NCBI GenBank assembly: GCA_026387215.1
Contig: JAPLMC010000108.1
Location: 1-6,024, forward strand
Length of the DNA stretch: 6,024 nucleotides
DNA from: Candidatus Omnitrophota bacterium
GTDB taxonomy: Bacteria; Omnitrophota; Gorgyraeia; Gorgyraeales; Gorgyraeaceae
Direction: 5' to 3'
The notes beneath the pieces were generated by a model. That model ran no database searches. It worked only from the letters and a program-made list of their open reading frames with translations, and was not told where the DNA came from. A program made the translations under genes and the position numbers. Position 1 is the stretch's first letter. Each line of letters opens with the position of its first letter. Below, piece after piece: positions 1 to 6,024 of this stretch.

Positions 1-826
1 CTCCTACAGCTGCCATAACCATTGGAACAGTAACTCCGGCTATACCTAATCCTGCCGCAACGCCCAGCGCGGAAGTAGCCACTATAGAGCCTACGTAAGA
101 TTCATAAAGATCCGCACCCATGCCAGCAACATCGCCTACATTGTCTCCTACGTTATCCGCGATAACAGCTGGATTTCTCGGATCGTCTTCCGGAATGCCT
201 GCTTCCACTTTTCCTACAAGATCAGCTCCTACATCCGCTGCTTTTGTAAAAATTCCTCCTCCGACGCGCGCAAAAAGCGCTTGAGAACTTGCGCCCATAC
301 CAAAACAAAGCATTGTAGAGGTAATTGCCCCTATTTTATCTACGCCTATAGCCAAAGGATGCACTGAATAATACCAATCTAGAAAATAATACCAAATGCT
401 AAGATCTAGAAGCCCAAGCCCTACAACTGTAAGGCCCATAACAGCTCCACTTGAAAACGCAACCCTTAAACCAGAGTTCAAACTCTTCATTGCTGCCGCA
501 GCTGTCCTGCTTGAAGACTGTGTAGCTATTGTCATACCTATAAAACCGGAAAGCCCTGAGAAAAATCCTCCTGTTAAAAATGCAAAAGGCACAAAAATAG
601 GAAGATACTTAAATAACGATAACGCTAGCAGTATAAAAAATACTACTATAAAAAATAAAGAAACGCCTAAATACTGCCTCTTTAAGTATGCCTTTGCGCC
701 TATACGGACAGCGCTAGCAATTTCTTTCATCTTATCATTTCCTTCATCCATCTTGAGTATTGACACTGCTAGATAAAAAGCAAAACCCAATGCCAATATT
801 GAACCTACTGGCGCTAAGAATAACAT
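1..826 (-). CDS. hppA: Membrane-bound ion-translocating pyrophosphatase, N-terminal part (cut by window edge)
   Basis: Integral membrane pyrophosphatase that couples hydrolysis of pyrophosphate to pumping Na+ and/or H+ out of the cytoplasm. The first 275 residues are visible; the family has about 650 to 800, so over half lies beyond position 1. Seen: an N-terminal hydrophobic helix (about residues 2-24), further membrane segments at about 53-72, 77-100 and 125-150, then the family hallmarks: GGGIFTKAADVGADLVGKVE (189-208), and IPEDDPRNP (211-219) followed by ADNVGDNVGDVAGMGADL (223-240). These carry the Asp and Lys residues that bind Mg2+ and pyrophosphate. E242 in YESY sits where Na+-pumping and many K+-dependent enzymes have their gate glutamate; plant-type K+-independent H+ pumps have it about one helical turn later. 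The residue deciding K+ dependence is outside the window, so the ion is inferred. The ATG at 826-824 follows AAAGGAG by 7 bases, 14 bases after the restored purA stop. Confidence 0.96.
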   Translation of the reverse strand, partial: MLFLAPVGSILALGFAFYLAVSILKMDEGNDKMKEIASAVRIGAKAYLKRQYLGVSLFFIVVFFILLALSLFKYLPIFVPFAFLTGGFFSGLSGFIGMTIATQSSSRTAAAAMKSLNSGLRVAFSSGAVMGLTVVGLGLLDLSIWYYFLDWYYSVHPLAIGVDKIGAITSTMLCFGMGASSQALFARVGGGIFTKAADVGADLVGKVEAGIPEDDPRNPAVIADNVGDNVGDVAGMGADLYESYVGSIVATSALGVAAGLGIAGVTVPMVMAAVG

Positions 827-833
827 TTTACTG

Positions 834-840
834 CTCCTTT
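834..840 (-). promoter_or_regulatory. Shine-Dalgarno of hppA
   Basis: AAAGGAG on the minus strand lies 7 bases before the hppA ATG and directly abuts the TAG (843-841) that ends the restored purA frame. A ribosome finishing the -1 frame of purA would stop on top of this site, so translational coupling of purA and hppA is plausible (inference). Confidence 0.85.
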
Positions 841-2069
841 CTAAATCCTAAATGCCTGTTCCCGTTTCGACCCTACTGAAACCATCCCTATTTTAACATT
901 CAACAATTTTGACAGCCTCCCGAGATACCTCTTTGTATTCCCGGGTAAATCCTTGTATCTCTTCAATAGCGTGGTATCCTTCATCCAGCCATTGCAAGTT
1001 TCATAAACAGGTTCGCAGTTCTCCAGGACTTCTATGTCCGCTGGAAAATCTTTATAAAGCTCCCCTTTATATTTATAACCTGTACAGATTTTTTTTTATC
1101 CATCTCGTCAAGCACATCCAGCTTTGTAACCACTATCTCATCAAGACCATTCACTGCTACAGCATGTTTAACTATGATCGCGTCAAACCATCCGCATCTC
1201 CTTGGCCTTCCTGTAGTAGCCCCGAATTCTTTACCTTTGGTTCTTATTTTTTCCATAAGATCTTTTTTGAATTCCGTAGGGAAAGGGCCTTCTCCTACCC
1301 TTGTAGTATAAGCCTTCACCACGCCTATAACCCTGTCTATCCTAGCTGGGCCAACGCCTGTGCCTGTGCAAGCGCCACCTGCAGTAGCATTGGAAGAAGT
1401 TACATATGGATATGTGCCATGGTCTATATCTAAAAGAGTGCCCTGAGCGCCTTCAAATAAAATATCTTTTTTCTTAGCTATTGCTTTATTCAAAACCTGC
1501 GAAACATTTGCTAAATATTTTTTAATCTTTTTTCCATAATTCAAATAGTCATTATAAATCTGCTCTGCGTTAAATTCCGACGAGCCTTCTAAGTTTGCAT
1601 AAATTTTCTTTCTTAGGCTTTCAGGATTTACAAGATCTATCATCCTTATTCCACAACGCGCCATCTTGTCTATATAGCACGGCCCTATGCCTCTTCCTGT
1701 AGTGCCTATCTTAGCGCCTCGTCTTTTATCTATCACTTTATGATAAGGCAATATTACATGGCTAGACTCGCTTATCATAAGATTACCGTCTATCTTTATG
1801 CCTTTTTCTTCCAGTACCTCTATCTCGCTCAAAAGCGCTTCTGGATCAACTACTACACCATTTCCTATTATGCAAAGCTTGTTTTTCCTAAGTATCCCTG
1901 ACGGTATAAGATGCAGGATAAATTCCTTGTCTCCGATCACCACTGTATGGCCTGCGTTATTCCCTCCCTGATACCTGACAATTATATCAGCATCCCGACT
2001 GAGAATATCAATAATTTTGCCTTTACCTTCATCTCCCCACTGTGCGCCTACTACTACTATACATGGCAT
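841..2069 (-). CDS. purA: Adenylosuccinate synthetase, reading frame interrupted at an A9 run
   Basis: Cytoplasmic GTP-dependent ligase joining IMP and aspartate to adenylosuccinate, first committed step to AMP. Frame 1 gives residues 1-327 with all main motifs: GAQWGDEGKGK (8-18, catalytic D13), NNAGHT (37-42, catalytic H41), TTGRGIGP (123-130, IMP site), EGAQGTLLDIDHGTYP (206-221), TTRVGEGPFPTE (255-266), TTGRPRRCGW (285-294) and TKLDVLD (315-321). At AAAAAAAAA (1097-1089) this frame drifts into 18 unrelated residues and stops at 1032. The -1 frame restores family sequence: ICTGYKYKG, FPADIEVLENCEPVYET, NGW, then SVGSKREQ, ending at TAG 843-841. The joined protein is 409 residues, near the usual 420-430. 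The whole tail is open, so the break is recent, artefactual or bypassed by slippage. The start ATG (2069-2067) has AAGGAG 5 bases upstream. Confidence 0.95.
1089..1097 (-). other. A9 homopolymer where the purA frame breaks
   Basis: The coding strand reads GAT, then nine A, then TCTGTACAGG. One extra A, or a -1 slip of ribosome or RNA polymerase, gives DKKK-ICTGYKYKG, which matches the PurA consensus; without it the frame gives DKKK-SVQVIN and stops at 1032. Nine A contains the slippery heptamer A AAA AAA. No clear downstream pseudoknot or strong internal Shine-Dalgarno stimulator is visible. A homopolymer indel in sequencing or assembly is the simplest explanation; real mutation or slippage cannot be excluded. 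Confidence 0.85.
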
Positions 2070-2074
2070 AAAAA

Positions 2075-2080
2075 CTCCTT
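2075..2080 (-). promoter_or_regulatory. Shine-Dalgarno of purA
   Basis: AAGGAG on the minus strand, 5 bases before the ATG at 2069-2067. It fixes the start at MPCIVVVGAQWGDEG, which places D13 and H41 at the numbering usual for the family. Confidence 0.85.
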
Positions 2081-2093
2081 CTTATCGTACCAG

Positions 2094-2134
2094 TCCCGAT
2101 CGTCGATCGGGTTATATCCGATCGACGATCGGGA
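2094..2134. repeat. Perfect 17-bp inverted repeat built of CGATCG units
   Basis: The arm at 2094-2110 pairs perfectly with 2118-2134 around a 7-base spacer (GTTATAT on plus). Each arm is itself nearly palindromic: CCCGATCG-T-CGATCGGG at 2095-2111 and CCGATCG-A-CGATCGG at 2118-2132. CGATCG occurs four times in about 40 bases. In RNA this would make a very stable GC-rich hairpin, or two tandem small ones. It lies in the 91-base gap between the homocitrate synthase-like gene and purA, 13 bases upstream of the purA Shine-Dalgarno. There is no T-run on either side, so it is not a standard intrinsic terminator. It could be a dispersed extragenic palindrome, a protein-binding site, or an mRNA-stabilising hairpin; the sequence alone does not decide. 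Confidence 0.9.
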
Positions 2135-2160
2135 TACGAGTTTCATACAATCCTACGGTA

Positions 2161-3396
2161 TTACGGCGTCATCGTAAATATTTTTCTAGCTATTTCCGGA
2201 TATTTTGCTATAAATCGCAGCTCGTCATGCGTAAGCGGCTGCTGGGTATGCACATTTGCATATCTTACTAATTCTAATATATTTGCCGCTTCTTTATCAT
2301 CTTTAAATTTTATCTCCAGTTTATCATATACATTTCTGAATCCTTTTATGCCAGAGTATTCGCCTGCAATAATCTGCCTGCCTGTTTCTATCAGTTCCGG
2401 CTCCCCTCTTCCTAATTCTTCGAAATCATAAAGTTCATAATTGCGCCTATCTTTTAAAGCGCCATCCGCATGAATGCCTGATTCATGAGCAAATGCGTTT
2501 GTTCCAATACCAGGATGATTTATAGGTATAGGCACTTTAAATGCGTAGGAAGCGTATTTCCCGATCTTCCAAGCATGGTTAAGTTTAACCCTCTCATCGA
2601 GCTGATATTTACCTGAAAATCCGCTCGAGTATTTAATAGCTAATATAATAGAAACAAGGTCTGCGTTTCCAGCGCGCTCTCCCATACCATTTACAGTAGT
2701 ATTTATATACGCATCGCAACCTGCATCTATTGCCGCTTTTGCCCCTGCTACAGAACAAGCTATAACCATTCCCAAATCATTATGACAATGGAGTTCTATC
2801 GGCAATTTTACTTCGCTTGCCAGTATTTTTATTCTCTTGTAAATAGTAAAAGGGTCATCATATCCTAGCGTATCACAATACCTAATCCTGTCTGCACCAT
2901 GGTCTTTTGCCGCCTTTGCAAACTTTATAAGATACGGCATATCAGTCCTTGACGCATCTTCTGCATTCACGCCCACAATCTTTAATTTCTTTTTTCTTGC
3001 AAAATCCACTGCGTCCGTCATCAAAAGCAATATATCGTCTCTTGTCTTATTGCCAAGAAATTTCCCATTGGTCATCTGTTCGGATGTAGATATGGAAAGA
3101 TTCAAATTTTCAACATTTGTCATCTCGCACGCTTTCTTAACATCTTCTTTTATAGCCCTTACCCAGCCATTCAAAATAATTGGCTTTAATACGCCAGTCT
3201 TCACGAGTTCCATATTTGCATTCAGATAATTTGTCTCGTGACGCGTAACGGGAAAACCAAACTCGCTTCCATATATTCCCATATCATTCAGGAATATATT
3301 TATCATAGTCTTCTGAAGCTTTGCTAATCCCAACTTAGCGGTCTGTACCCCATCTCTGTTGGTTACGTCGATGATATAAATCTTGTTATTTTTCAT
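2161..3396 (-). CDS. Homocitrate synthase / Re-citrate synthase-like DRE-TIM acyltransferase
   Basis: A 411-residue enzyme of the isopropylmalate / homocitrate synthase family, which condenses acetyl-CoA with a 2-oxoacid in a metal-dependent TIM barrel. Seen: the N-terminal strand IDVTNRDGVQ (9-18) with catalytic R14 and metal ligand D15; HCHND (203-207) with metal-binding H203 and H205; the family signature NGMGERAGNADL (236-247); HESGIHADG (304-312) of the first subdomain after the barrel. It lacks the roughly 120-residue LeuA leucine-binding domain, so it is not a standard isopropylmalate synthase. NRDGVQ replaces the usual LRDGEQ; from memory of the family, this N-terminus together with SEFGFP (44-49) and RHETNYLNAN (52-61) resembles the Re-citrate synthases of anaerobes (oxaloacetate substrate). 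NifV or lysine-type homocitrate synthase remains possible; no nif or lysine gene is nearby. The ATG has AGGAG 5 bases upstream. Confidence 0.88.
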   Translation of the reverse strand: MKNNKIYIIDVTNRDGVQTAKLGLAKLQKTMINIFLNDMGIYGSEFGFPVTRHETNYLNANMELVKTGVLKPIILNGWVRAIKEDVKKACEMTNVENLNLSISTSEQMTNGKFLGNKTRDDILLLMTDAVDFARKKKLKIVGVNAEDASRTDMPYLIKFAKAAKDHGADRIRYCDTLGYDDPFTIYKRIKILASEVKLPIELHCHNDLGMVIACSVAGAKAAIDAGCDAYINTTVNGMGERAGNADLVSIILAIKYSSGFSGKYQLDERVKLNHAWKIGKYASYAFKVPIPINHPGIGTNAFAHESGIHADGALKDRRNYELYDFEELGRGEPELIETGRQIIAGEYSGIKGFRNVYDKLEIKFKDDKEAANILELVRYANVHTQQPLTHDELRFIAKYPEIARKIFTMTP

Positions 3397-3401
3397 AAAA
3401 T

Positions 3402-3406
3402 CTCCT
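3402..3406 (-). promoter_or_regulatory. Shine-Dalgarno of the homocitrate synthase-like gene
   Basis: AGGAG on the minus strand, 5 bases before the ATG at 3396-3394. It supports the start MKNNKIYIIDVTNRDG. Confidence 0.8.
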
Positions 3407-3420
3407 ATAACTTACACCTC

Positions 3421-3459
3421 TAAAGTTGACACTTTGACAATGTTAGAATGTCAACTTTA
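3421..3459 (-). repeat. Hairpin element copy B, between serA and the homocitrate synthase-like gene
   Basis: The perfect 11-bp arms TAAAGTTGACA (3421-3431) and TGTCAACTTTA (3449-3459) enclose 17 bases. Its plus-strand layout, TTGACA-N3-TGACAATGT-N5-TGTCAA (3426-3454), is shared with copy A on the other side of serA. On the transcript it starts 3 bases after the serA stop. It is followed by GAGGTG rather than a T-run, so termination would be weak. It may stabilise the serA mRNA 3' end, bind a regulator, or be a small dispersed repeat. Confidence 0.85.
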
Positions 3460-3462
3460 TAT

Positions 3463-5049
3463 TTACAGTTTTATTAAAGTTGCATCCAGTATATTCTTAT
3501 CCCCTCTTATCTCGTTCAAAACATTTTCCGGAACAGCGCTATCCACATTCAAGACGGATAAAGTCTTCCCGCCCGGCTTTTCCCTGCCGAATGTCATAGT
3601 AGCTATGTTTATATTATTCTTTCCTAAAATAGTCCCCATTATACCTATAATACCGGGCACGTCTATATTATGAGCCACTATCATATAGCCTTCAGGAACA
3701 GCGTCCACATGGAATTCATCTATCTTAACAATCCTGGCGTCTTTCTTGGTAAAAAGAGTTCCGGAAACAGACCTTACTCCGGTATCTGTCTTTATCTCTA
3801 CGCTTATGAGGCTGGAATATTCCTCAAGCATGGTAGCCTTCATCTCTTCCACTTTTATGCCGCGTTCCTTTGCCACAATTATGGAATTAACGTAATTGAC
3901 CGTCTCTTGCAGCACCGGCGATAAAACTCCTTTAATAATAGCCACGGTAATAGGGGATAAGTTATATTTAGCGACATCTCCCGAATACTTTATCTGTATT
4001 TCCTGGATCCTGCCTTTGGCAAGCTGAGACACTAATGCTCCTATCTTTTCGCCAAGATTTATATGAGGCTGTAATATCTTGTAAAGCTCAAAATCAACAC
4101 AAGGTACATTAACTGCGTTTCTTATCCCACAGCCCAGAAGAGCATCCCTCGCGCTATCCGCAATTTCAATAGCCACATTTATCTGCGCCTCTTCAGTTGA
4201 AGCACCGAGATGCGGAGTAAGCACAACCTTGTCGCATTTAAACAAAGGATTGTCTTTTACCGGAGGCTCTTTTTCATAAACGTCAAAAGCCGCGCCTGCG
4301 ATCTTGCCGCTATTTATGCCTTCAAGAACATCTGCCTCATTTACTATGCCGCCCCTTGCGCAGTTTATGATCCTTACACCTTGCTTCATGGTTCCTATTG
4401 AATCCTTATTTACTATATTCCTCGTCTCGTCTGTAAGAGGCGTATGAACTGTAATATAATCCGCTCTCTTAAATATCCCTTTTACATCAACCGATTCTAT
4501 ACCGAGTTCATTTGCCTTATCTTTGGATAAAAACGGGTCATAAGCTATGACCTTCATACCAAAACTAATGGCTCGCTTTGCAACTTCCGCCCCGATCCTG
4601 CCAAGGCCTATAATGCCAAGAGTCTTGCCATATACTTCCGTGCCCATGAATTTTTTTCTTTCCCACTCGCCTCTTTTAACAGAAACATCTGCCTGGGGTA
4701 TGTTTCTTGAAAGAGAAAGCATAAGAGATACAGCGTGTTCTGCTGTGGACATTGTATTCCCGCCAGGAGTATTCATAACTATAATGCCCCTTTTGGAAGC
4801 AGCAGACAAGTCAACATTGTCAAGCCCGACTCCAGCCCTCCCTATTACCTTTAGATTAGTAGCAGCGTCTATAATATCTTTTGTAACCTTTGTCTCGCTT
4901 CTCACCAAAAGGCAGTCATAGTCTTTTATTATTTTCTTTAATTCTTCAGGAGGCAGCTTATGCTTTACATCCACCTGAAACTCTTTTACCTTTTTAAGTA
5001 TATCCACACCTTCCTGCGCCAACGGATCGCTGACTAATATTTTAAACAT
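3463..5049 (-). CDS. serA: D-3-phosphoglycerate dehydrogenase
   Basis: Cytoplasmic NAD-dependent oxidation of 3-phosphoglycerate to 3-phosphohydroxypyruvate, first step of serine synthesis. At 528 residues it is the long SerA type. Domains: N-terminal substrate part (1-98) with RAGVGLDNVD (71-80); Rossmann NAD domain with GIIGLGRIG (145-153) and the D171 that holds the NAD ribose; catalytic residues R232 in NCARGG, E261 in EKEPP and H280 in LTPHLGAS; an intervening ASB domain (about 325-450); C-terminal ACT domain (about 454-528) with NIDVPGIIGIMG, the usual serine-sensing fold, so feedback inhibition by serine is likely. All catalytic residues are present. The ATG at 5049-5047 is preferred over an upstream in-frame ATG (5130) because it has AAGGAG 5 bases upstream and begins at the family N-terminus MFKILVSD. 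It is flanked on both sides by copies of one hairpin element. Confidence 0.97.
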   Translation of the reverse strand: MFKILVSDPLAQEGVDILKKVKEFQVDVKHKLPPEELKKIIKDYDCLLVRSETKVTKDIIDAATNLKVIGRAGVGLDNVDLSAASKRGIIVMNTPGGNTMSTAEHAVSLMLSLSRNIPQADVSVKRGEWERKKFMGTEVYGKTLGIIGLGRIGAEVAKRAISFGMKVIAYDPFLSKDKANELGIESVDVKGIFKRADYITVHTPLTDETRNIVNKDSIGTMKQGVRIINCARGGIVNEADVLEGINSGKIAGAAFDVYEKEPPVKDNPLFKCDKVVLTPHLGASTEEAQINVAIEIADSARDALLGCGIRNAVNVPCVDFELYKILQPHINLGEKIGALVSQLAKGRIQEIQIKYSGDVAKYNLSPITVAIIKGVLSPVLQETVNYVNSIIVAKERGIKVEEMKATMLEEYSSLISVEIKTDTGVRSVSGTLFTKKDARIVKIDEFHVDAVPEGYMIVAHNIDVPGIIGIMGTILGKNNINIATMTFGREKPGGKTLSVLNVDSAVPENVLNEIRGDKNILDATLIKL

Positions 5050-5054
5050 ACCCT

Positions 5055-5060
5055 CTCCTT
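5055..5060 (-). promoter_or_regulatory. Shine-Dalgarno that decides the serA start
   Basis: AAGGAG on the minus strand, 5 bases before the ATG at 5049-5047. The upstream in-frame ATG at 5130 would overlap the aminotransferase by 20 bases and add 27 residues unlike SerA, so this start is chosen. Confidence 0.85.
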
Positions 5061-5062
5061 CT

Positions 5063-5100
5063 AAAAAACTTGACAAACTGACAATGTCGGTTTTGTCAAG
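5063..5100 (-). terminator. Hairpin plus U6, terminator-like attenuator between the aminotransferase and serA (overlaps repeat copy A)
   Basis: On the minus-strand transcript a 9-bp stem, CUUGACAAA paired with UUUGUCAAG, extends inward with a one-base bulge, one C/A mismatch and a 3-bp GAC/GUC tip. It is followed at once by six U (A-run 5063-5068 on plus). The shape fits an intrinsic terminator, though the stem is weak (AT-rich) and a gene on the same strand starts 14 bases after the U-run. Partial termination or attenuation between the two genes is more likely than a full stop (inference). The site begins 10 bases after the aminotransferase stop. Confidence 0.5.
5069..5100 (-). repeat. Hairpin element copy A, upstream of serA
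   Basis: On plus it reads TTGACA (5070-5075), N3, TGACAATGT (5079-5087), N6, TGTCAA (5094-5099): the same blocks in the same order and orientation as copy B at 3426-3454, with one extra spacer base. The two copies are direct repeats flanking serA about 1.64 kb apart, and each can fold as a hairpin. Spacer bases differ while the blocks match, which fits shared ancestry with selection on the blocks, or a small repeat family. Confidence 0.85.
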
Positions 5101-5110
5101 ATGTTGGGGA

Positions 5111-6024
5111 TTATTTAAGCGTTTCCTCAAGCGCCCTTACGCCTGAGCCTAACTGAAATTTATATCCCATTTCTGAAAGCACGATTTCAAGAGTAGCTAG
5201 GCATACAATAAGGTCAGACGGAGTTATATATCCCATTGTAGCTATCCTAAAAATCTTGCCCTTCATCTCGTCCTGACCCCCGGCTATGCCAACACCATAT
5301 TTATCCCTCATAGTCTTAACAAGTTTTTCTCCGTCTATACCCTGGGGAACTTTTACAGAAGTTACTCCGTCTGAATAAGCCTCAGGTGCAAATAATTCCA
5401 ATCCCATTGCCTTAACTGCGCTACGCACTGAAAAAGCCATTTTCTTATGCCTAGCAAACACAACATCAAGGCTTTCTTCTTTTATTATTTTCAATGCCTC
5501 CCTTAGCGCAATCATTAGATTTACCGCAGGCGTAAAAGGCGTATCAGTTTTAGTAAGCGCTTTTCTATATGCTTTAAAATCAAAATAATATTTATGTAAA
5601 GTTGACTTTTCAACCAGCGCCCATGCCTTGGGACTCATGCTTACAAACGCCAGCCCAGGCGGTATCATTAATCCTTTTTGAGAACCTGATATCACAATAT
5701 CCGCCCCCCATTCATCTGTTTTTATAGGAACCGCTGCCAGAGCGCTTATCGCGTCCACTACAAGCACTGCTTCATAATTCTTCAAAATCTTGCCAACTGC
5801 TTCTATATCTGTGGCAACCCCGGTAGATGTCTCACACAATGTCGTATATACTGCTTTTATATTCTTGTCCTTTTTCAGAATCTCTTCTATCTTTTTAGGA
5901 TCTACCGCCTTTCCCCATTCTACATCAATTGCGATAAATTCGATACCATACGCCTGGCATATTTCTCCAAATCTTTCTCCGAATTTTCCGCCGCGCACTA
6001 CAAGAACTTTATCTCCTGGAGAAA
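5111..6024 (-). CDS. Class V aminotransferase, serine-pathway or alanine-glyoxylate type (5' end cut by window edge)
   Basis: PLP-dependent fold-type I aminotransferase of the alanine-glyoxylate / serine-glyoxylate / phosphoserine group. The last 303 residues are visible; the family usually has 370 to 390, so about 80 are missing. The frame is open to the edge and begins SPGDKVLVV, a typical internal motif, so the GTG at 5998 is not the start. Seen: GGKFGERF after that motif; LCETSTG (62-68); VVDAISALAAVP (88-99) with the Asp that contacts the PLP pyridine nitrogen; ISGSQKGLMIPPG (112-124) with the PLP lysine K116; and FRIATMGY near residue 255 with the carboxylate-binding Arg. It ends 61 bases before the serA ATG. 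Such aminotransferases sit beside serA in other bacteria (for example Thermotoga), suggesting it transaminates phosphohydroxypyruvate or a related 2-oxoacid. Substrate is not determined by sequence; alanine-glyoxylate or aspartate activity remain options. Confidence 0.93.
   Translation of the reverse strand, partial: SPGDKVLVVRGGKFGERFGEICQAYGIEFIAIDVEWGKAVDPKKIEEILKKDKNIKAVYTTLCETSTGVATDIEAVGKILKNYEAVLVVDAISALAAVPIKTDEWGADIVISGSQKGLMIPPGLAFVSMSPKAWALVEKSTLHKYYFDFKAYRKALTKTDTPFTPAVNLMIALREALKIIKEESLDVVFARHKKMAFSVRSAVKAMGLELFAPEAYSDGVTSVKVPQGIDGEKLVKTMRDKYGVGIAGGQDEMKGKIFRIATMGYITPSDLIVCLATLEIVLSEMGYKFQLGSGVRALEETLK

Noticed and set aside
396..776. Plus-strand open frame opposite hppA
   Set aside because: It is antisense to clear pyrophosphatase coding sequence; its composition mirrors the membrane helices on the other strand.
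1032..1088. The 18-residue in-frame end of purA (to the stop at 1032) as the natural C-terminus
   Set aside because: It has no likeness to PurA, while the -1 frame from the same point matches the family to a normal length and closes the gap to hppA.
909..1433. Plus-strand open frame opposite purA
   Set aside because: It lies fully antisense to purA, has no recognisable domain or convincing ribosome site, and is a shadow of the real gene.
2094..2134. The CGATCG palindrome as an intrinsic terminator
   Set aside because: No run of T follows the stem on either strand.
2161..3396. Calling the gene leuA (2-isopropylmalate synthase)
   Set aside because: At 411 residues it lacks the C-terminal leucine-binding domain, and its N-terminal motif differs from LRDGEQ of LeuA.
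5070..5099. TTGACA boxes in the hairpin elements as sigma-70 -35 sites
   Set aside because: At 17 bases spacing the partner hexamer is TTGTCA or TGTCAA on either strand, with no TATAAT-like box, so they are arms of the inverted repeat and not a supported promoter.
5050..5130. Longer serA with an N-terminal extension starting at 5130
   Set aside because: The extension overlaps the aminotransferase end and the hairpin element, lacks family similarity, and the ATG at 5049 has a strong Shine-Dalgarno.

Overview
The window holds five bacterial housekeeping genes, all on the minus strand and closely packed. In transcription order (right to left) they are: a class V aminotransferase (cut by the right edge), serA (3-phosphoglycerate dehydrogenase), a homocitrate synthase / Re-citrate synthase-like enzyme, purA (adenylosuccinate synthetase), and hppA (membrane-bound sodium- or proton-pumping pyrophosphatase, cut by the left edge). 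Gaps are 14 to 91 bases, every gene whose start is visible has a good Shine-Dalgarno sequence, and nothing reads convincingly on the plus strand. A single operon or a chain of overlapping transcripts is likely. No mobile gene, RNA gene or CRISPR array is visible.

Region by region: 1-826 is the N-terminal 275 residues of the pyrophosphatase. 841-2069 is purA, whose reading frame breaks at a run of nine A (coding strand; 1089-1097); the missing 82-residue C-terminus continues in the -1 frame and ends 14 bases before hppA. 2070-2160 carries a striking perfect inverted repeat built from four CGATCG units. 2161-3396 is the DRE-TIM acyltransferase. 3397-3462 and 5050-5110, the gaps on either side of serA, each carry a copy of the same small hairpin element. 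3463-5049 is serA. 5111-6024 is the aminotransferase.

Together the aminotransferase and SerA are a plausible serine-synthesis pair (3-phosphoglycerate to phosphohydroxypyruvate, then transamination). The DRE-TIM enzyme may supply citrate, and through it 2-oxoglutarate and glutamate, by the Re-citrate route used by some anaerobes. PurA commits IMP to AMP. The ion-pumping pyrophosphatase uses the pyrophosphate that biosynthesis releases. The gene set suggests an energy-limited, probably anaerobic bacterium with moderately AT-rich DNA. Omnitrophota or another deep-branching anaerobic lineage is a guess from overall look only and is not shown by the sequence.

No new defence or mobile system is present. 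The observations most worth a second look are the purA frameshift at the A9 run, the duplicated hairpin element flanking serA, and the nested CGATCG palindrome upstream of purA.
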